A stretch of 63,897 nucleotides of DNA. It comes from Citromicrobium sp. Lineage in GTDB: Bacteria; Pseudomonadota; Alphaproteobacteria; Sphingomonadales; Sphingomonadaceae. Below the pieces are notes generated by a model. It was not told the origin of the DNA. It ran no database searches and worked only from the letters and a program-made list of their open reading frames with translations. The translations under genes and the position numbers were made by a program. Location: the NCBI GenBank assembly GCA_002729695.1, contig PBYQ01000022.1, positions 1 to 63,897 on the forward strand, given 5' to 3'. Positions 48,345 to 57,007 of the stretch are shown here, piece after piece (position 1 is the stretch's first letter; every line of letters begins with the position of its first letter).

Positions 48345-48470
48345 CGCTGTCCTACATCATTAGGTGGCGCTAGGTTGGCGACTGCTCTTTCACACCGTCG
48401 ACAGCCCGAAACGTCGCATCTTGGGTGGGCCGTGTTTTCTGCCCCTGGACACTGTGTCAGGTGTGTCAGG
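48345..48470 (-). repeat. dispersed composite intergenic element, copy 2
   Basis: Read on the minus strand it begins with CCTGACACACC-TGACACAGTGTCCAG (48470-48445), goes on GGGGCAGAAAAC and ends ATGTAGGACAGCG. Its first block overlaps the stop codon of the membrane-protein gene (48466-48468). The plus strand of the middle carries TGCTCTTTCACA (48383-48394), close to a boxA antitermination sequence. It fills the gap to the convergent map gene. Confidence 0.85.
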
Positions 48471-48951
48471 CGGCGATTGCGAAGCGCTGTGTGGACGCGG
48501 CAAAACCGGCATCCGGTCCGTCGCCATCGTCGTCGTTCGCCTTGGACAGAGACGCCGGGGTGCGCTGGTTGCGCTTGGCGCGCGGCGTTGGGCTGCCCAC
48601 CTTGCGCGCGTCGACCCGATGTCGGCCGAACCGCGGCCTCCAGCGCGACAGGACGGCATGGGTACGGCTCCATGAGGCGGACGCCGCCGCGATCACCACC
48701 ACATCGACGTAGAGCGCCAGATCGGCGGCGTAGACCAGCATCAGTTCGGGTCCAAACAGCAGCAACGCCTCTCCGCTGATCAGCAGCATGACCGATGCGA
48801 TGAGGATGAAGAGGTACTGGTGGCGCTTGCGTGCCAGCAGGATGTCGAGAGGACACTCCACCAGATGCCGGTTCAATGACCGCCTGAGCGGGATATCCGG
48901 GCCACACCGCATGAACAGCGCCAGCGCCAGCAATATCCCGTAGGTCATCAT
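48466..48951 (-). CDS. hypothetical membrane protein after ribE
   Basis: The 161-residue protein has three hydrophobic stretches (MMTYGILLALALFM, YLFILIASVMLLISGEALLL, LMLVYAADLALYVDVVVIAA). A basic then acidic soluble tail follows (residues 100-161). I do not recognise it. It lies 14 bases downstream of ribE in the same direction. The stop codon sits within the repeat element, so the tail end may derive from an element insertion. Confidence 0.6.
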   Translation of the reverse strand: MMTYGILLALALFMRCGPDIPLRRSLNRHLVECPLDILLARKRHQYLFILIASVMLLISGEALLLFGPELMLVYAADLALYVDVVVIAAASASWSRTHAVLSRWRPRFGRHRVDARKVGSPTPRAKRNQRTPASLSKANDDDGDGPDAGFAASTQRFAIAA

Positions 48952-48965
48952 CGTCTCGTTCCCCG

Positions 48966-49583
48966 TTACCCGGCCAGCGCCTGCATCCGTTTGAGATAGC
49001 GAGCGAGGACGTCGATTTCGAGGTTCACGCGATCGTTTTCTGCCAGCGCGCCCAGCGTCGTCACCTCGCCGGTATGCGGGATGATGTTGAGCGTGAAGGT
49101 GCAGCTGCCATCGGACAGATCGTCGACGCCGTTCACGGTTAGCGAGACGCCATCGACGGTGATCGAGCCCTTTGGAGCGATAAACGGGGCGTATTCAGCC
49201 GGGGCGCGGATGGTGAGGCGGATCGAGTCGCCATCCTCACGCTTGCCGACCAGTTCGCCCACGCAGTCGACATGGCCGGTGACGATGTGCCCGCCCAGTT
49301 CGTCGCCCAGCTTCAGCGCGCGTTCGAGATTGAGGCGGCGTCCACTCTCCCACTGACCGGGGGCGGTGCGGGATACCGTTTCGCCCGATACGTCGACCGC
49401 GAACCACGGATCGCCGGTTACGCCGCCACGCTCGACCACGGTCAGGCACACGCCCGAACACGCGATCGAGGCGCCGATGGCGATGCTCTCCGGATCGTAG
49501 GGGCAGGCGATCCGCACATGCAGGTCGCCGCGCTGCTCGACGCTGGCGACGGTGCCGATGGCGGTGACGATTCCGGTGAACAT
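48966..49583 (-). CDS. ribE: riboflavin synthase alpha subunit
   Basis: The 205-residue enzyme joins two lumazine molecules to make riboflavin. It has the duplicated barrel: MFTGIVTAIGTVASVEQRGD opens the first half, with CSGVCLTVVE, and GHIVTGHVDCVG and KGSITVDGVSLTVNG mark the second. The ATG directly abuts the ribD stop. No FMN riboswitch is visible upstream. Confidence 0.95.
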   Translation of the reverse strand: MFTGIVTAIGTVASVEQRGDLHVRIACPYDPESIAIGASIACSGVCLTVVERGGVTGDPWFAVDVSGETVSRTAPGQWESGRRLNLERALKLGDELGGHIVTGHVDCVGELVGKREDGDSIRLTIRAPAEYAPFIAPKGSITVDGVSLTVNGVDDLSDGSCTFTLNIIPHTGEVTTLGALAENDRVNLEIDVLARYLKRMQALAG

Positions 49584-50558
49584 TCAGCTTTCTCCGCGAG
49601 TTCGCACGAAGGCCTCGAAACTGTCGGGCCCGAGTTTGCATTGTTCGACCGGCTGCCAGCGTCCGTGCGCCTCTGCAAGCGTGACGAGGCTGAGGTCGCC
49701 GATTGCGTGCAGCCCGTTTCCAATGATGATGGGCGCGCGGTAAAGCTCCAGCCGGTCGACAAGGTCGGCGGCGAGGAAGCTCGCAGCGGTCTGCGCGCCG
49801 CCTTCGACGTAGAGGTACTGGGCAGGGATGCGAGCGATGTCCTGCGGTGTGGCGATGGTCTGCGCGCCCTCCACATCGTGCGAGGTCAGTACCCAGCGGT
49901 CCGGGCTACGATGCTCGAGCCCCGGCAGGCGGACATCGAGGCGCGGTGCGTCGGCGCGCCATGTGCCGCCGCCGACGAGGATCGCATCGGCCAGCGCGCG
50001 GCGGGAGTGGACGTGCGCGCGCGCCGCTTTGCCGGTGATCCACTGGCTGCTGCCATCGGCGAGCGCGATGCACCCATCGAGCGACATGGCCAGCTTGAGC
50101 GTGACGTATGGGCGTTGGAAGCGGGCGCGGGTGAGGTAGCCTGCAAGACTTTCGGCGCAGTCCGGGCAGGCCGGTCTAGAGACCTCGACGCCCGCCGCAC
50201 GCAGCCGTTCGATGCCTTTCCCGGCAGTCCGTGTGTCGGGGTCGGTGGCACCGACGATCACCCGCGCAGGCTTCGCCTCCACCAGCAGGTCGGCGCATGC
50301 GGGCCCGCGTTCGGACTGGTGTGCGCAAGGCTCCAGCGTGACGTAGACGTCCGCGCCGCGCGCCGCTCCGCCAGCCATGTGCAGGGCCATCGCTTCGGCA
50401 TGCGGGCGTCCGCCGCTCTGCGTCCAGCCGCGCCCGACGACGCATCCGTTCTTCACGACGATGCAACCGACGGCGGGGTTGGGGGCGCTGGCGGGGCGGC
50501 CTCTCAGCGCCAGTCGCGCCGCTGCGGCCAGCCAGCGCGCATCACTCGCTGCGGTCAT
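49584..50558 (-). CDS. ribD: bifunctional diaminohydroxyphosphoribosylaminopyrimidine deaminase / 5-amino-6-(5-phosphoribosylamino)uracil reductase
   Basis: The 324-residue protein has the zinc deaminase domain (GGRPHAEAMAL with catalytic Glu, and EPCAHQSERGPACADLLVEA with the two Cys) over residues 1-145. The reductase domain follows (RPYVTLKLAMSLDGCIALAD, DAILVGGGTWRADAPRLDVR, LYVEGGAQTAASFLAADLVD). These are steps two and three of riboflavin synthesis. The start at 50558 overlaps the upstream gene by 17 bases. Confidence 0.95.
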   Translation of the reverse strand: MTAASDARWLAAAARLALRGRPASAPNPAVGCIVVKNGCVVGRGWTQSGGRPHAEAMALHMAGGAARGADVYVTLEPCAHQSERGPACADLLVEAKPARVIVGATDPDTRTAGKGIERLRAAGVEVSRPACPDCAESLAGYLTRARFQRPYVTLKLAMSLDGCIALADGSSQWITGKAARAHVHSRRALADAILVGGGTWRADAPRLDVRLPGLEHRSPDRWVLTSHDVEGAQTIATPQDIARIPAQYLYVEGGAQTAASFLAADLVDRLELYRAPIIIGNGLHAIGDLSLVTLAEAHGRWQPVEQCKLGPDSFEAFVRTRGES

Positions 50559-51003
50559 CGGCGCTGTCGTTGCCCGCTCCGCCGGTGGCCTGCTCGATCC
50601 GCGCCTTCTCCGCCGCCTCTTCGCGTGCCTTCTCGGCGGCGATCTCGGCTTCCATCTTGTCGGTATCGATGCCCGTCGCCTGGCCCAGCGCACGGTACAT
50701 CTCGCGCCGCTTCTCGATCTGCGCGTCCAGAAGCCGCTGGCGCGCGTCCTTGCGTTCCTGATTCTCGACGTTGGAGGCGATGATCTCCGCGTCGGTCCGG
50801 TCGGGCGCGAACGTGGTGAGGTAGACGATGTCGGGCTTGGGGGGCGGGGGATAGACCCGCTCCTTGAAAAAGGGATAGAGCCCGAGGCCGGTCAGCGCGC
50901 AGGACGCGAAGAGGATCGGCCAGCGATAGGGCTGGGGGCGCTTGAGTTCGGTCCACAGGTCGCCAACACCGCCGGCGACATCGTATTTCGGGCTGATCCG
51001 CAT
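50542..51003 (-). CDS. hypothetical single-pass membrane protein with charged coiled tail
   Basis: The 153-residue protein has one helix (WPILFASCALTGLGLYPFF) at about residues 28-46. A Pro-rich linker and a highly charged, probably coiled-coil tail (NQERKDARQRLLDAQIEKRR, KMEAEIAAEKAREEAAEKAR) follow. I do not recognise a family. It is placed between the YgjP-type protease and ribD in a tight minus-strand group. Start ATG at 51003, or 51021 in frame. Confidence 0.65.
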   Translation of the reverse strand: MRISPKYDVAGGVGDLWTELKRPQPYRWPILFASCALTGLGLYPFFKERVYPPPPKPDIVYLTTFAPDRTDAEIIASNVENQERKDARQRLLDAQIEKRREMYRALGQATGIDTDKMEAEIAAEKAREEAAEKARIEQATGGAGNDSADDRSE

Positions 51004-51057
51004 GGGGCCAACATAGGGCACGCCACGCCGCCCCGCCAGTGTCGAAGCGCAAACGGG

Positions 51058-51777
51058 TCAGCCGAAGCTGCTGAACAGCGCTGGCCCGTTCGCCTTGAGC
51101 CAGCGTTCGGCCGCAGGCAGGTCGCCCTCGAACAGCTCGCCAAGCAGTGCGTGAAAGCGCGCCGAGTGGTCGAAATGCACGCGATGCGCGGTCTCGTGCG
51201 CGACGACTGAGCGACGCACCTCGTCGGGTGCCTGCACCAGCCGCCAATTGAGCCGCACCGTCCCGCTCGATGAACAGCTGCCCCAGCGCCGCCGCGCATT
51301 ACTGAGCGCGAAGTCGGGTGCGGAAAGTCCGGCACACGAGGCGTAGAAGGCGAGATCGTCGGCGAACAGCGCGCGCGCCTCGCCTTGCATCCAGCGCCTG
51401 AGCCGGGGCGCGAGCGTGTCCCGTGGCCCGCCAAGCGTAATTGCAGTGTCGCGCAACACGGCCTTGCGTGGGAGGTCGGCGTGCCAATCGATCGTCAGTT
51501 CGCGCCCCCGGAAGGCGAGGGTGCCACCGGGATGGGGCTCTGTGCGGGGAGGGCGCTTTGCCAGTTGCGCCTCCAGCCACCCTGCGCGCGACTGGGCGAA
51601 CTTCACCGCCTCTCTGGTGGTGCCCCAGAGTGGCAAAGTGACGCGGGCGCTCTCGCCGTCGTCACCAAGGCGAAGCGTCATGCGGGTGGCGCGGGGGTGG
51701 CGGCGGATGTGCAGGGGCAGTTCGCCGGTGCCGAGCACGACCACCGGATCGGCAGGTGCCCGCAGCCAGTCGATCAT
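51058..51777 (-). CDS. YgjP-type (DUF45, M48-like) metallopeptidase
   Basis: The 239-residue protein has the zinc motif VVAHETAHRVHFDHSARFHA (HExxH at about residue 191) and the preceding RRRWGSCSSSGTVRLNWRLV block that marks the YgjP/DUF45 group. Cytoplasmic, substrate unknown. The ATG overlaps the ycgN stop by 4 bases. Confidence 0.9.
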   Translation of the reverse strand: MIDWLRAPADPVVVLGTGELPLHIRRHPRATRMTLRLGDDGESARVTLPLWGTTREAVKFAQSRAGWLEAQLAKRPPRTEPHPGGTLAFRGRELTIDWHADLPRKAVLRDTAITLGGPRDTLAPRLRRWMQGEARALFADDLAFYASCAGLSAPDFALSNARRRWGSCSSSGTVRLNWRLVQAPDEVRRSVVAHETAHRVHFDHSARFHALLGELFEGDLPAAERWLKANGPALFSSFG

Positions 51778-52214
51778 CCGTCCCACTCGACGATATGATG
51801 TTCGAGCGGCCCGGCGTCGGTCTCCGATATCACCCGTCCTGCGATCCCTGCGCCCTCGCGATGAACGTCCTCGCGCGATCCGGTGAGGAGGTAATGCCAG
51901 CGCGGCAGTTCGCGATCTTCTTCGCGGCGGCGGTAAGCGCAGGTTTCGGGCAGCCAGGGCAGCTTGCCGACCAGCGAACGCGTCAGCCGAAGGCAATCGG
52001 GGACGTAGGCCTTGCGGTTGGCGTAGTCGCGGCAGCGCGCCGTCTTGCAGTCGAGCAAGCGGCACGCGACGTTGGTTTCCGCCAATTCGCCGGTGTCCTC
52101 GTCTTCCAGCTTGTGCAGGCAGCATCGTCCGCAACCGTCGCAAAGCGCCTCCCATTCGGGCTGCGTGAGCTCGGCCAGCGGACGCTCCCAGAAGCGATCC
52201 CTCAGCGCACCCAT
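51774..52214 (-). CDS. YcgN-family cysteine-cluster protein (UPF0260)
   Basis: The 146-residue protein has the Cys pattern LCDGCGRCCLHKLEDEDTGE followed by CRLLDCKTARCRDYANRK and LPETCAYRRR, which defines the YcgN/UPF0260 family, probably metal- or Fe-S-binding. Function is unknown. It overlaps SCO upstream by 13 bases and the YgjP gene downstream by 4, so it lies inside an operon. Confidence 0.9.
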   Translation of the reverse strand: MGALRDRFWERPLAELTQPEWEALCDGCGRCCLHKLEDEDTGELAETNVACRLLDCKTARCRDYANRKAYVPDCLRLTRSLVGKLPWLPETCAYRRREEDRELPRWHYLLTGSREDVHREGAGIAGRVISETDAGPLEHHIVEWDG

Positions 52215-52801
52215 TTGTCGAGCTCGGCAGCGACCGCGTCGGGGCCTGCATCGGTCGGAAGGATCGCGATCGGTTCGCCGTCGGGCCCGAACAGGTAGGT
52301 GATGCTGGTGTGATTGACGAGGTATCCGCCTTCCTCGTTCTTTTCACCGAGCGAATACTGCGCGGCGAACTGCTTGGTCACCTTGTCGAGCTGTTCCTTG
52401 CTGCCCGTCATCCCGATCAGGCGGGGGTGAAACTGGTCGGTAAACTCGCGCAGCACTGCAGGCGTATCGCGTTCCGGGTCTACGCTGACGAACAGCGGCT
52501 GGACCTTGGCCGCGCGATCGGGCGACGCCGCCTCGAACTTCTTGAGGCCTGCCATAGCGCGCCCGACGTCGACCGGGCAGACGTCCGGGCAGAAGGTGTA
52601 GCCGAAATAGAGCGTGCGGTACTTGCCGTCGAAATCGCTCCACGAAACCGGCTCGCCGTCCTCTCCGGTGAGCGTGAAGGGGCCGCCGATGGCAGCGCCT
52701 TCGAGCGGCGGGGGCGCAGCGGTCTGCTCTCCCGGTGAACAGGCGGCGAGGCCTGCCGCGAGCGCGGCGAAAAGGACGAAGGATTTGATCGGGTGGCTCA
52801 T
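52202..52801 (-). CDS. SCO1/SenC-family copper chaperone lipoprotein
   Basis: The 199-residue protein has a lipoprotein signal (MSHPIKSFVLFAALAAGLAA then CS). The thioredoxin-like SCO domain carries the copper-binding TFCPDVCPVDVG and the distal His in YLVNHTSITYLFG. It delivers copper to cytochrome oxidase CuA, or acts in redox defence, at the periplasmic face. First gene of the minus-strand group that runs to ribE. Confidence 0.93.
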   Translation of the reverse strand: MSHPIKSFVLFAALAAGLAACSPGEQTAAPPPLEGAAIGGPFTLTGEDGEPVSWSDFDGKYRTLYFGYTFCPDVCPVDVGRAMAGLKKFEAASPDRAAKVQPLFVSVDPERDTPAVLREFTDQFHPRLIGMTGSKEQLDKVTKQFAAQYSLGEKNEEGGYLVNHTSITYLFGPDGEPIAILPTDAGPDAVAAELDKWVR

Positions 52802-52868
52802 GGCAATCGGGTTCAGCGTCTGCTAATTGCGGGCTAGGAATAGCGGCCCCTTACAGGAACTAGGGGCA

Positions 52869-53507
52869 ATGACAGGAGTGTTTAAGGTGTCGCCGCCGTT
52901 TATCCGCAATTGGGCCCGCGTGGCCATCCTTTCTCTCCTCGCATTGAGCGGCGTTGCGCTCGCCCAGGCGGGCGGGATCCGGTCCGACGCTTACAAGTTC
53001 CTCAAAGCCGTTCGCGAAGGCGACGCGACTGCGGTGACGACGATGGTGGAAAGCCCCACCGCAAGCGTCCTGATCAACAGCAGGGACATCGGGACCGGCG
53101 AAACGGCGTTGCACATCGTCGCGGCGCGTCAGGATACGCGATGGATTCGTTTCCTCACGCAGAAAGGCGCCAATCCCAACCAGACCGACAAGCAGGGTGT
53201 AACCCCACTGGAGATTTCGACCCGGCTCGGCGATGCCGAAAGCGTGACCGCCCTCCTCGAAGCGGGCGCCCGGGTCGATCCGGTCACCTCGACCGGGGAG
53301 ACCCCGCTGATCTTCGCGGTTCACAAGCGCGATATTCCCTTGGTGCAGGTTTTGCTCGAACATGGAGCAAATCCCGACCGGACCGATAATTCGGGTCGTT
53401 CCGCCCGCGATTATGTCGCACTGATCGACGAAACCCGGCTGACAGATGCCTTCGCTTCGGCGGCGGACAAGAGCCAGTCGGCCGAACAATACGGACCGAG
53501 CTTTTAA
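52869..53507 (+). CDS. exported ankyrin-repeat protein
   Basis: The 212-residue protein has an uncleaved or cleaved N-terminal signal (WARVAILSLLALSGVALAQ) and four ankyrin repeats: TGETALHIVAARQDTRWIRF, KQGVTPLEISTRLGDAESVT, TGETPLIFAVHKRDIPLVQV and NSGRSARDYVALIDETRL. It probably binds a partner in the periplasm. The ATG at 52869 is preferred, with AGGGG upstream. The COQ9 gene follows after 3 bases. Confidence 0.82.
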   Translation: MTGVFKVSPPFIRNWARVAILSLLALSGVALAQAGGIRSDAYKFLKAVREGDATAVTTMVESPTASVLINSRDIGTGETALHIVAARQDTRWIRFLTQKGANPNQTDKQGVTPLEISTRLGDAESVTALLEAGARVDPVTSTGETPLIFAVHKRDIPLVQVLLEHGANPDRTDNSGRSARDYVALIDETRLTDAFASAADKSQSAEQYGPSF

Positions 53508-53510
53508 ACG

Positions 53511-54191
53511 ATGATCGAAAACGCCGCCAATCTGACGCTCGACGAGCTGCGTACCGCGCTCGCCCCCGCAATTGCCGATTCGGCGATCTTCGATGGCTGG
53601 AGCGAAACCGCGCTTCTCACCGCAGCAGAGATGGAAGGGGTCGATCCGGCGCTGGCCAGGCTGGCATTCAAGCCCCGAGGACGCCAATCGGCCGCGATGA
53701 CGATGGTCGCGGCTTGGATCGAGTCGATCGACGAAGCGATGGCGCGCGACATGTCGCAAGTAGTGCTCGCCACCCGGAAGATCCGCGAAAAGATCCGCGA
53801 TCTCGTGCTCTACCGGCTCGATGCGGTGGCAGGGCAGGAAGAGGCGATGAGGCGCGCGCTAGCGATTGGCTCGATGCCGCAGAATGTGCGGGCTTCCTTG
53901 CGCGGGGCATGGAACAGCGCGGACCTGATGTGGCGGCTCGCCGGCGACACCGCGACCGATTACAATCACTACACAAAGCGCGCGATCCTCTCTTCGCTCT
54001 ACAGCGCCACTCTCCTGGTCTGGATAGACGACGAGAGCGAGGACAAGGCGGAAACGCGCGCTTTTCTCGACCGCCGGATCGAGAACGTCATGCAGTTCGA
54101 AAAGGCGAAGGCACAGTTGCTGGGGAGGGCCGATAAGGAAAGCTTCAGTCCGGTGCGGCTGCTGGGTCGCCTGCGCTACCCCGCCAACTGA
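53511..54191 (+). CDS. COQ9-family ubiquinone biosynthesis protein
   Basis: The 226-residue protein has the COQ9 C-terminal domain: REKIRDLVLYRLDAVAGQEE, RASLRGAWNSADLMWRLAGD, TATDYNHYTKRAILSSLYSA and FLDRRIENVMQFEKAKAQ. COQ9 binds lipids and presents ubiquinone intermediates to COQ7 in eukaryotes. A similar task in this alphaproteobacterium is inferred. Confidence 0.88.
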   Translation: MIENAANLTLDELRTALAPAIADSAIFDGWSETALLTAAEMEGVDPALARLAFKPRGRQSAAMTMVAAWIESIDEAMARDMSQVVLATRKIREKIRDLVLYRLDAVAGQEEAMRRALAIGSMPQNVRASLRGAWNSADLMWRLAGDTATDYNHYTKRAILSSLYSATLLVWIDDESEDKAETRAFLDRRIENVMQFEKAKAQLLGRADKESFSPVRLLGRLRYPAN

Positions 54192-54207
54192 GGCGTGCGA
54201 GGGGTAT

Positions 54208-54222
54208 TGATAATCAGTTGCA
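54208..54222. promoter_or_regulatory. Fur-box-like site before feoAB
   Basis: TGATAATCAGTTGCA has a perfect left half of the 7-1-7 Fur box (TGATAAT) and a right half that matches at four of seven positions. It lies 32 bases before the feoA ATG, which fits iron repression by Fur. Confidence 0.6.
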
Positions 54223-54253
54223 TCTAGCGGCGGGCTTTGTCAGAAGCGCGCGC

Positions 54254-54493
54254 ATGACCCTCGAAAAGCTCAAGCCCGGCACCAGCGCCCGTATCTCCCG
54301 GATAGACTGGGATGCGCTGCCCCCGGCGGACGCAAAGCGGATGCGCGCGCTCGGATTTGAACCGGGGGTGGAGATTTCGATGGCTCACCACGGTGTCTTC
54401 GGCGGGCGGGATCCGGTTGCCGTTTCGATCGGACGCATGACGATCGCACTGCGCAAGGTGCAGGCTGCCGCCATTTCGCTCGACGCGGCCTGA
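54254..54493 (+). CDS. feoA: ferrous iron transport protein A
   Basis: The 79-residue protein is an SH3-like FeoA domain: MTLEKLKPGTSARISRIDWD, MRALGFEPGVEISMAHHG and RMTIALRKVQAAAI. It regulates or assists FeoB at the cytoplasmic side. feoB begins 10 bases downstream. A weak ribosome site precedes the ATG. Confidence 0.9.
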   Translation: MTLEKLKPGTSARISRIDWDALPPADAKRMRALGFEPGVEISMAHHGVFGGRDPVAVSIGRMTIALRKVQAAAISLDAA

Positions 54494-54503
54494 GGACAAT
54501 TCG

Positions 54504-56348
54504 ATGAGCGAGAATTTAGGGGTCGCACTGCTCGGCAATCCCAATTCCGGCAAGAGCGCGCTGTTCAACAAGCTGACCGGCGCGCGGCAGAAGATCGCCA
54601 ACTATCCCGGCGTCACCGTGGAACGCGTGGCGGGCGTGCTAGCGCTGCCCGACGGCACGCAGGCCGACGTGATCGACCTGCCCGGTGCCTATGCCTTCGA
54701 CGCCTCCAGCCCGGATGAGGAAGTGACCCGCAAGGTCGTCCACGGCGAGTTTCCGGGCGAGGCCGAGCCCGATGTGCTGGTGCTCGTGCTCGATGCGGGC
54801 AACCTGGAGCAGCATCTTGTTTTCGCGCAGGAAGTGCTCGCAATCGGCAAGCCGACCGTCGTCGCGCTCAACATGGTCGACATGGCGGAGCGCGACGGGC
54901 TGAAGCTCGACATCGAAGTCCTCTCCAAGGCGCTCGGCGTGCCGGTGGTGGAGACCGTCGCTGTGCGCCGTCGCGGGCTTGACGAGCTCAAAGCCGCCAT
55001 CGCCGCGGCGCGGCCCGAAGTGGGCACGCTGGCCGACCGCCCCCGCATGGATGCAACCGAGCGACGGCTGGAAGCGCGGACCATTGCCAAGGCCACCGTC
55101 TACCAGACCTCGACGGCACGTCGGATCGGCGACCGGCTGGACGGCGTGCTCCTGAACCCGTGGGTCGGTCCGCTGATCCTGCTGGTGCTGCTGTTCGTGA
55201 TGTTTCAGGCCGTGTTTGCATGGGCCGCCCCGCTGACCGATGCGCTCGACGGCGCGGCGGGATCGCTGGGCGCGTGGGTCGAAGGCGCCATGCCCGAGAG
55301 TTTCCTGCGCGACCTGCTGACCCAGGGGATCATCGCAGGCGTCGGTTCGGTGGTGGTGTTCCTCCCGCAGATCGTCATCCTGTTCTTCTTCATCCTCGTC
55401 ATGGAAGCGACCGGCTACATGGCCCGTGCCGCCTTCCTGATGGACCGTTTGATGGCGGTCGTCGGCCTCTCAGGCCGCAGCTTCATCCCCCTGCTTTCCA
55501 GCTTCGCCTGCGCCATCCCCGGTATCATGGCGACGCGCAGCATCGCGGACCCGAAGGACCGGCTGACCACGATCCTGATCGCGCCGCTGATGACCTGTTC
55601 GGCGCGGTTGCCGGTCTATGCAGTCATCATCGCAGCGTTCATCCCGCAACGCACGGTGGGTGCGGGGATCGGCTTGCAGGGCCTCGTACTCTTCGCGCTC
55701 TACCTCGCCGGTATCCTCGGCGCGCTGGTCGTCGCGCTGATCCTGCGCGGCACGGTGACGAAGGGCGGGGCGACCGGCTTCATCATGGAGCTGCCGCGCT
55801 ACCAGCTGCCAAGCGTGGGCGACATCGCCATCGGGCTGTGGCAACGCGCGTGGGTTTTCCTGCGCCGCGCGGGCACGATCATCTTTTCCGCCACCGTGAT
55901 CCTGTGGCTGATGCTCAGCTTCCCGCAGGCCAAACCGGGCGAGAGCCAGGTCGATGCCTCCATCGCGGGCCATATTGCCGACGGTCTCAACGTCGTGCTC
56001 GAACCGATCGGCTTCAACCGCGAGATCAGCCTGGCGCTGGTCCCCGCGATGGCGGCGCGCGAGGTAGCGGTGGCCTCGCTCGCGACGACCTACGCGATCG
56101 ACGCGAAGGACGACGAGGCCGAGGCGGAGGGGCTCGCCTCCACGCTCTCGCAGCGGTGGAGCCTGCCGACCGCGCTCGCCTTCCTCGCGTGGTTCGTGTT
56201 CGCCCCGCAGTGCCTGTCGACGATTGCGGTTGCGCGGCGCGAGACGAACGGTTGGAAATGGCCCGCCTTCATGGTCGGCTACCTCTTTGCGCTGGCCTAC
56301 GTCTTCGCAGGGATCACCTACTGGAGCGCGGTGGCGCTGGGCCTGTAG
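54504..56348 (+). CDS. feoB: ferrous iron transporter FeoB
   Basis: The 614-residue inner-membrane protein has an N-terminal G domain (GNPNSGKS P-loop, IANYPGVTVER, DLPGAYAFD, NMVDMAERD) up to about residue 165, a helical spacer, and a polytopic transporter domain with the two Gate-like halves. It takes up Fe(II). It is shorter than E. coli FeoB, as in other sphingomonads, and no feoC follows. Confidence 0.95.
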   Translation: MSENLGVALLGNPNSGKSALFNKLTGARQKIANYPGVTVERVAGVLALPDGTQADVIDLPGAYAFDASSPDEEVTRKVVHGEFPGEAEPDVLVLVLDAGNLEQHLVFAQEVLAIGKPTVVALNMVDMAERDGLKLDIEVLSKALGVPVVETVAVRRRGLDELKAAIAAARPEVGTLADRPRMDATERRLEARTIAKATVYQTSTARRIGDRLDGVLLNPWVGPLILLVLLFVMFQAVFAWAAPLTDALDGAAGSLGAWVEGAMPESFLRDLLTQGIIAGVGSVVVFLPQIVILFFFILVMEATGYMARAAFLMDRLMAVVGLSGRSFIPLLSSFACAIPGIMATRSIADPKDRLTTILIAPLMTCSARLPVYAVIIAAFIPQRTVGAGIGLQGLVLFALYLAGILGALVVALILRGTVTKGGATGFIMELPRYQLPSVGDIAIGLWQRAWVFLRRAGTIIFSATVILWLMLSFPQAKPGESQVDASIAGHIADGLNVVLEPIGFNREISLALVPAMAAREVAVASLATTYAIDAKDDEAEAEGLASTLSQRWSLPTALAFLAWFVFAPQCLSTIAVARRETNGWKWPAFMVGYLFALAYVFAGITYWSAVALGL

Positions 56349-56437
56349 CGAGCCTGTTCACATCGGCGCTTTCCCTACTGGCCCCGATGCGCGCCATTCG
56401 ATAGGCCGTTCCCAACACACACGAAGGGATACGAATC

Positions 56438-56956
56438 ATGGCGGGCAGCCTCAACAAGGTCATGCTGATCGGCAATCTGGGCGCGGACCCCGAAATCCGC
56501 AGCTTCCAGAACGGCGGCAAGGTCGCCAACCTGCGCATCGCGACGAGCGAGCAGTGGAAGGACCGCAACACCGGCGAACGGCAGGAGCGGACCGAGTGGC
56601 ACACCGTCGCCATCTTCTCCGAAGGTCTCGTCAATGTGGTCGAGCGGTTCCTGAAGAAGGGCAGCAAGGTCTACATCGAAGGCAAGCTGCAGACCCGCAA
56701 GTGGCAGGACCAGAACGGACAGGACCGGTATAGCACCGAAGTCGTGCTGCGCGGGTTCGACGGCACGCTGACCATGCTCGACGGCCCGCAGGGTGGCAGC
56801 GGCGGCGGTGGCGGTGGCCAGCGCGGCGGCGGTTACGGTGGCGGCAGCTCGGGCGGTGGCACATCGGGTGGCGACCAGGGCGGCTGGAACCAGGGCGGTG
56901 GCGGTTCGGGCGGAGGCTCGAACTACGACGATCTGGACGACGACATTCCGTTCTGA
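56438..56956 (+). CDS. ssb: single-stranded DNA-binding protein
   Basis: The 172-residue protein has the OB fold ([60 protein letters not shown]) over residues 1-110. A Gly/Ser-rich flexible linker leads to the acidic tip DDLDDDIPF that docks replication and repair partners. Confidence 0.97.
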   Translation: MAGSLNKVMLIGNLGADPEIRSFQNGGKVANLRIATSEQWKDRNTGERQERTEWHTVAIFSEGLVNVVERFLKKGSKVYIEGKLQTRKWQDQNGQDRYSTEVVLRGFDGTLTMLDGPQGGSGGGGGGQRGGGYGGGSSGGGTSGGDQGGWNQGGGGSGGGSNYDDLDDDIPF

Positions 56957-57007
56957 TCGCCCGCGCAGATTCACGTGCGCGACAGCATGATGGGGCGATG
57001 AGAGGCC

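Noticed and set aside
48966..50558. FMN riboswitch for the rib genes
   Set aside because: ribD overlaps the preceding gene and no conserved RFN helices are visible upstream; the genes sit inside a longer transcript.
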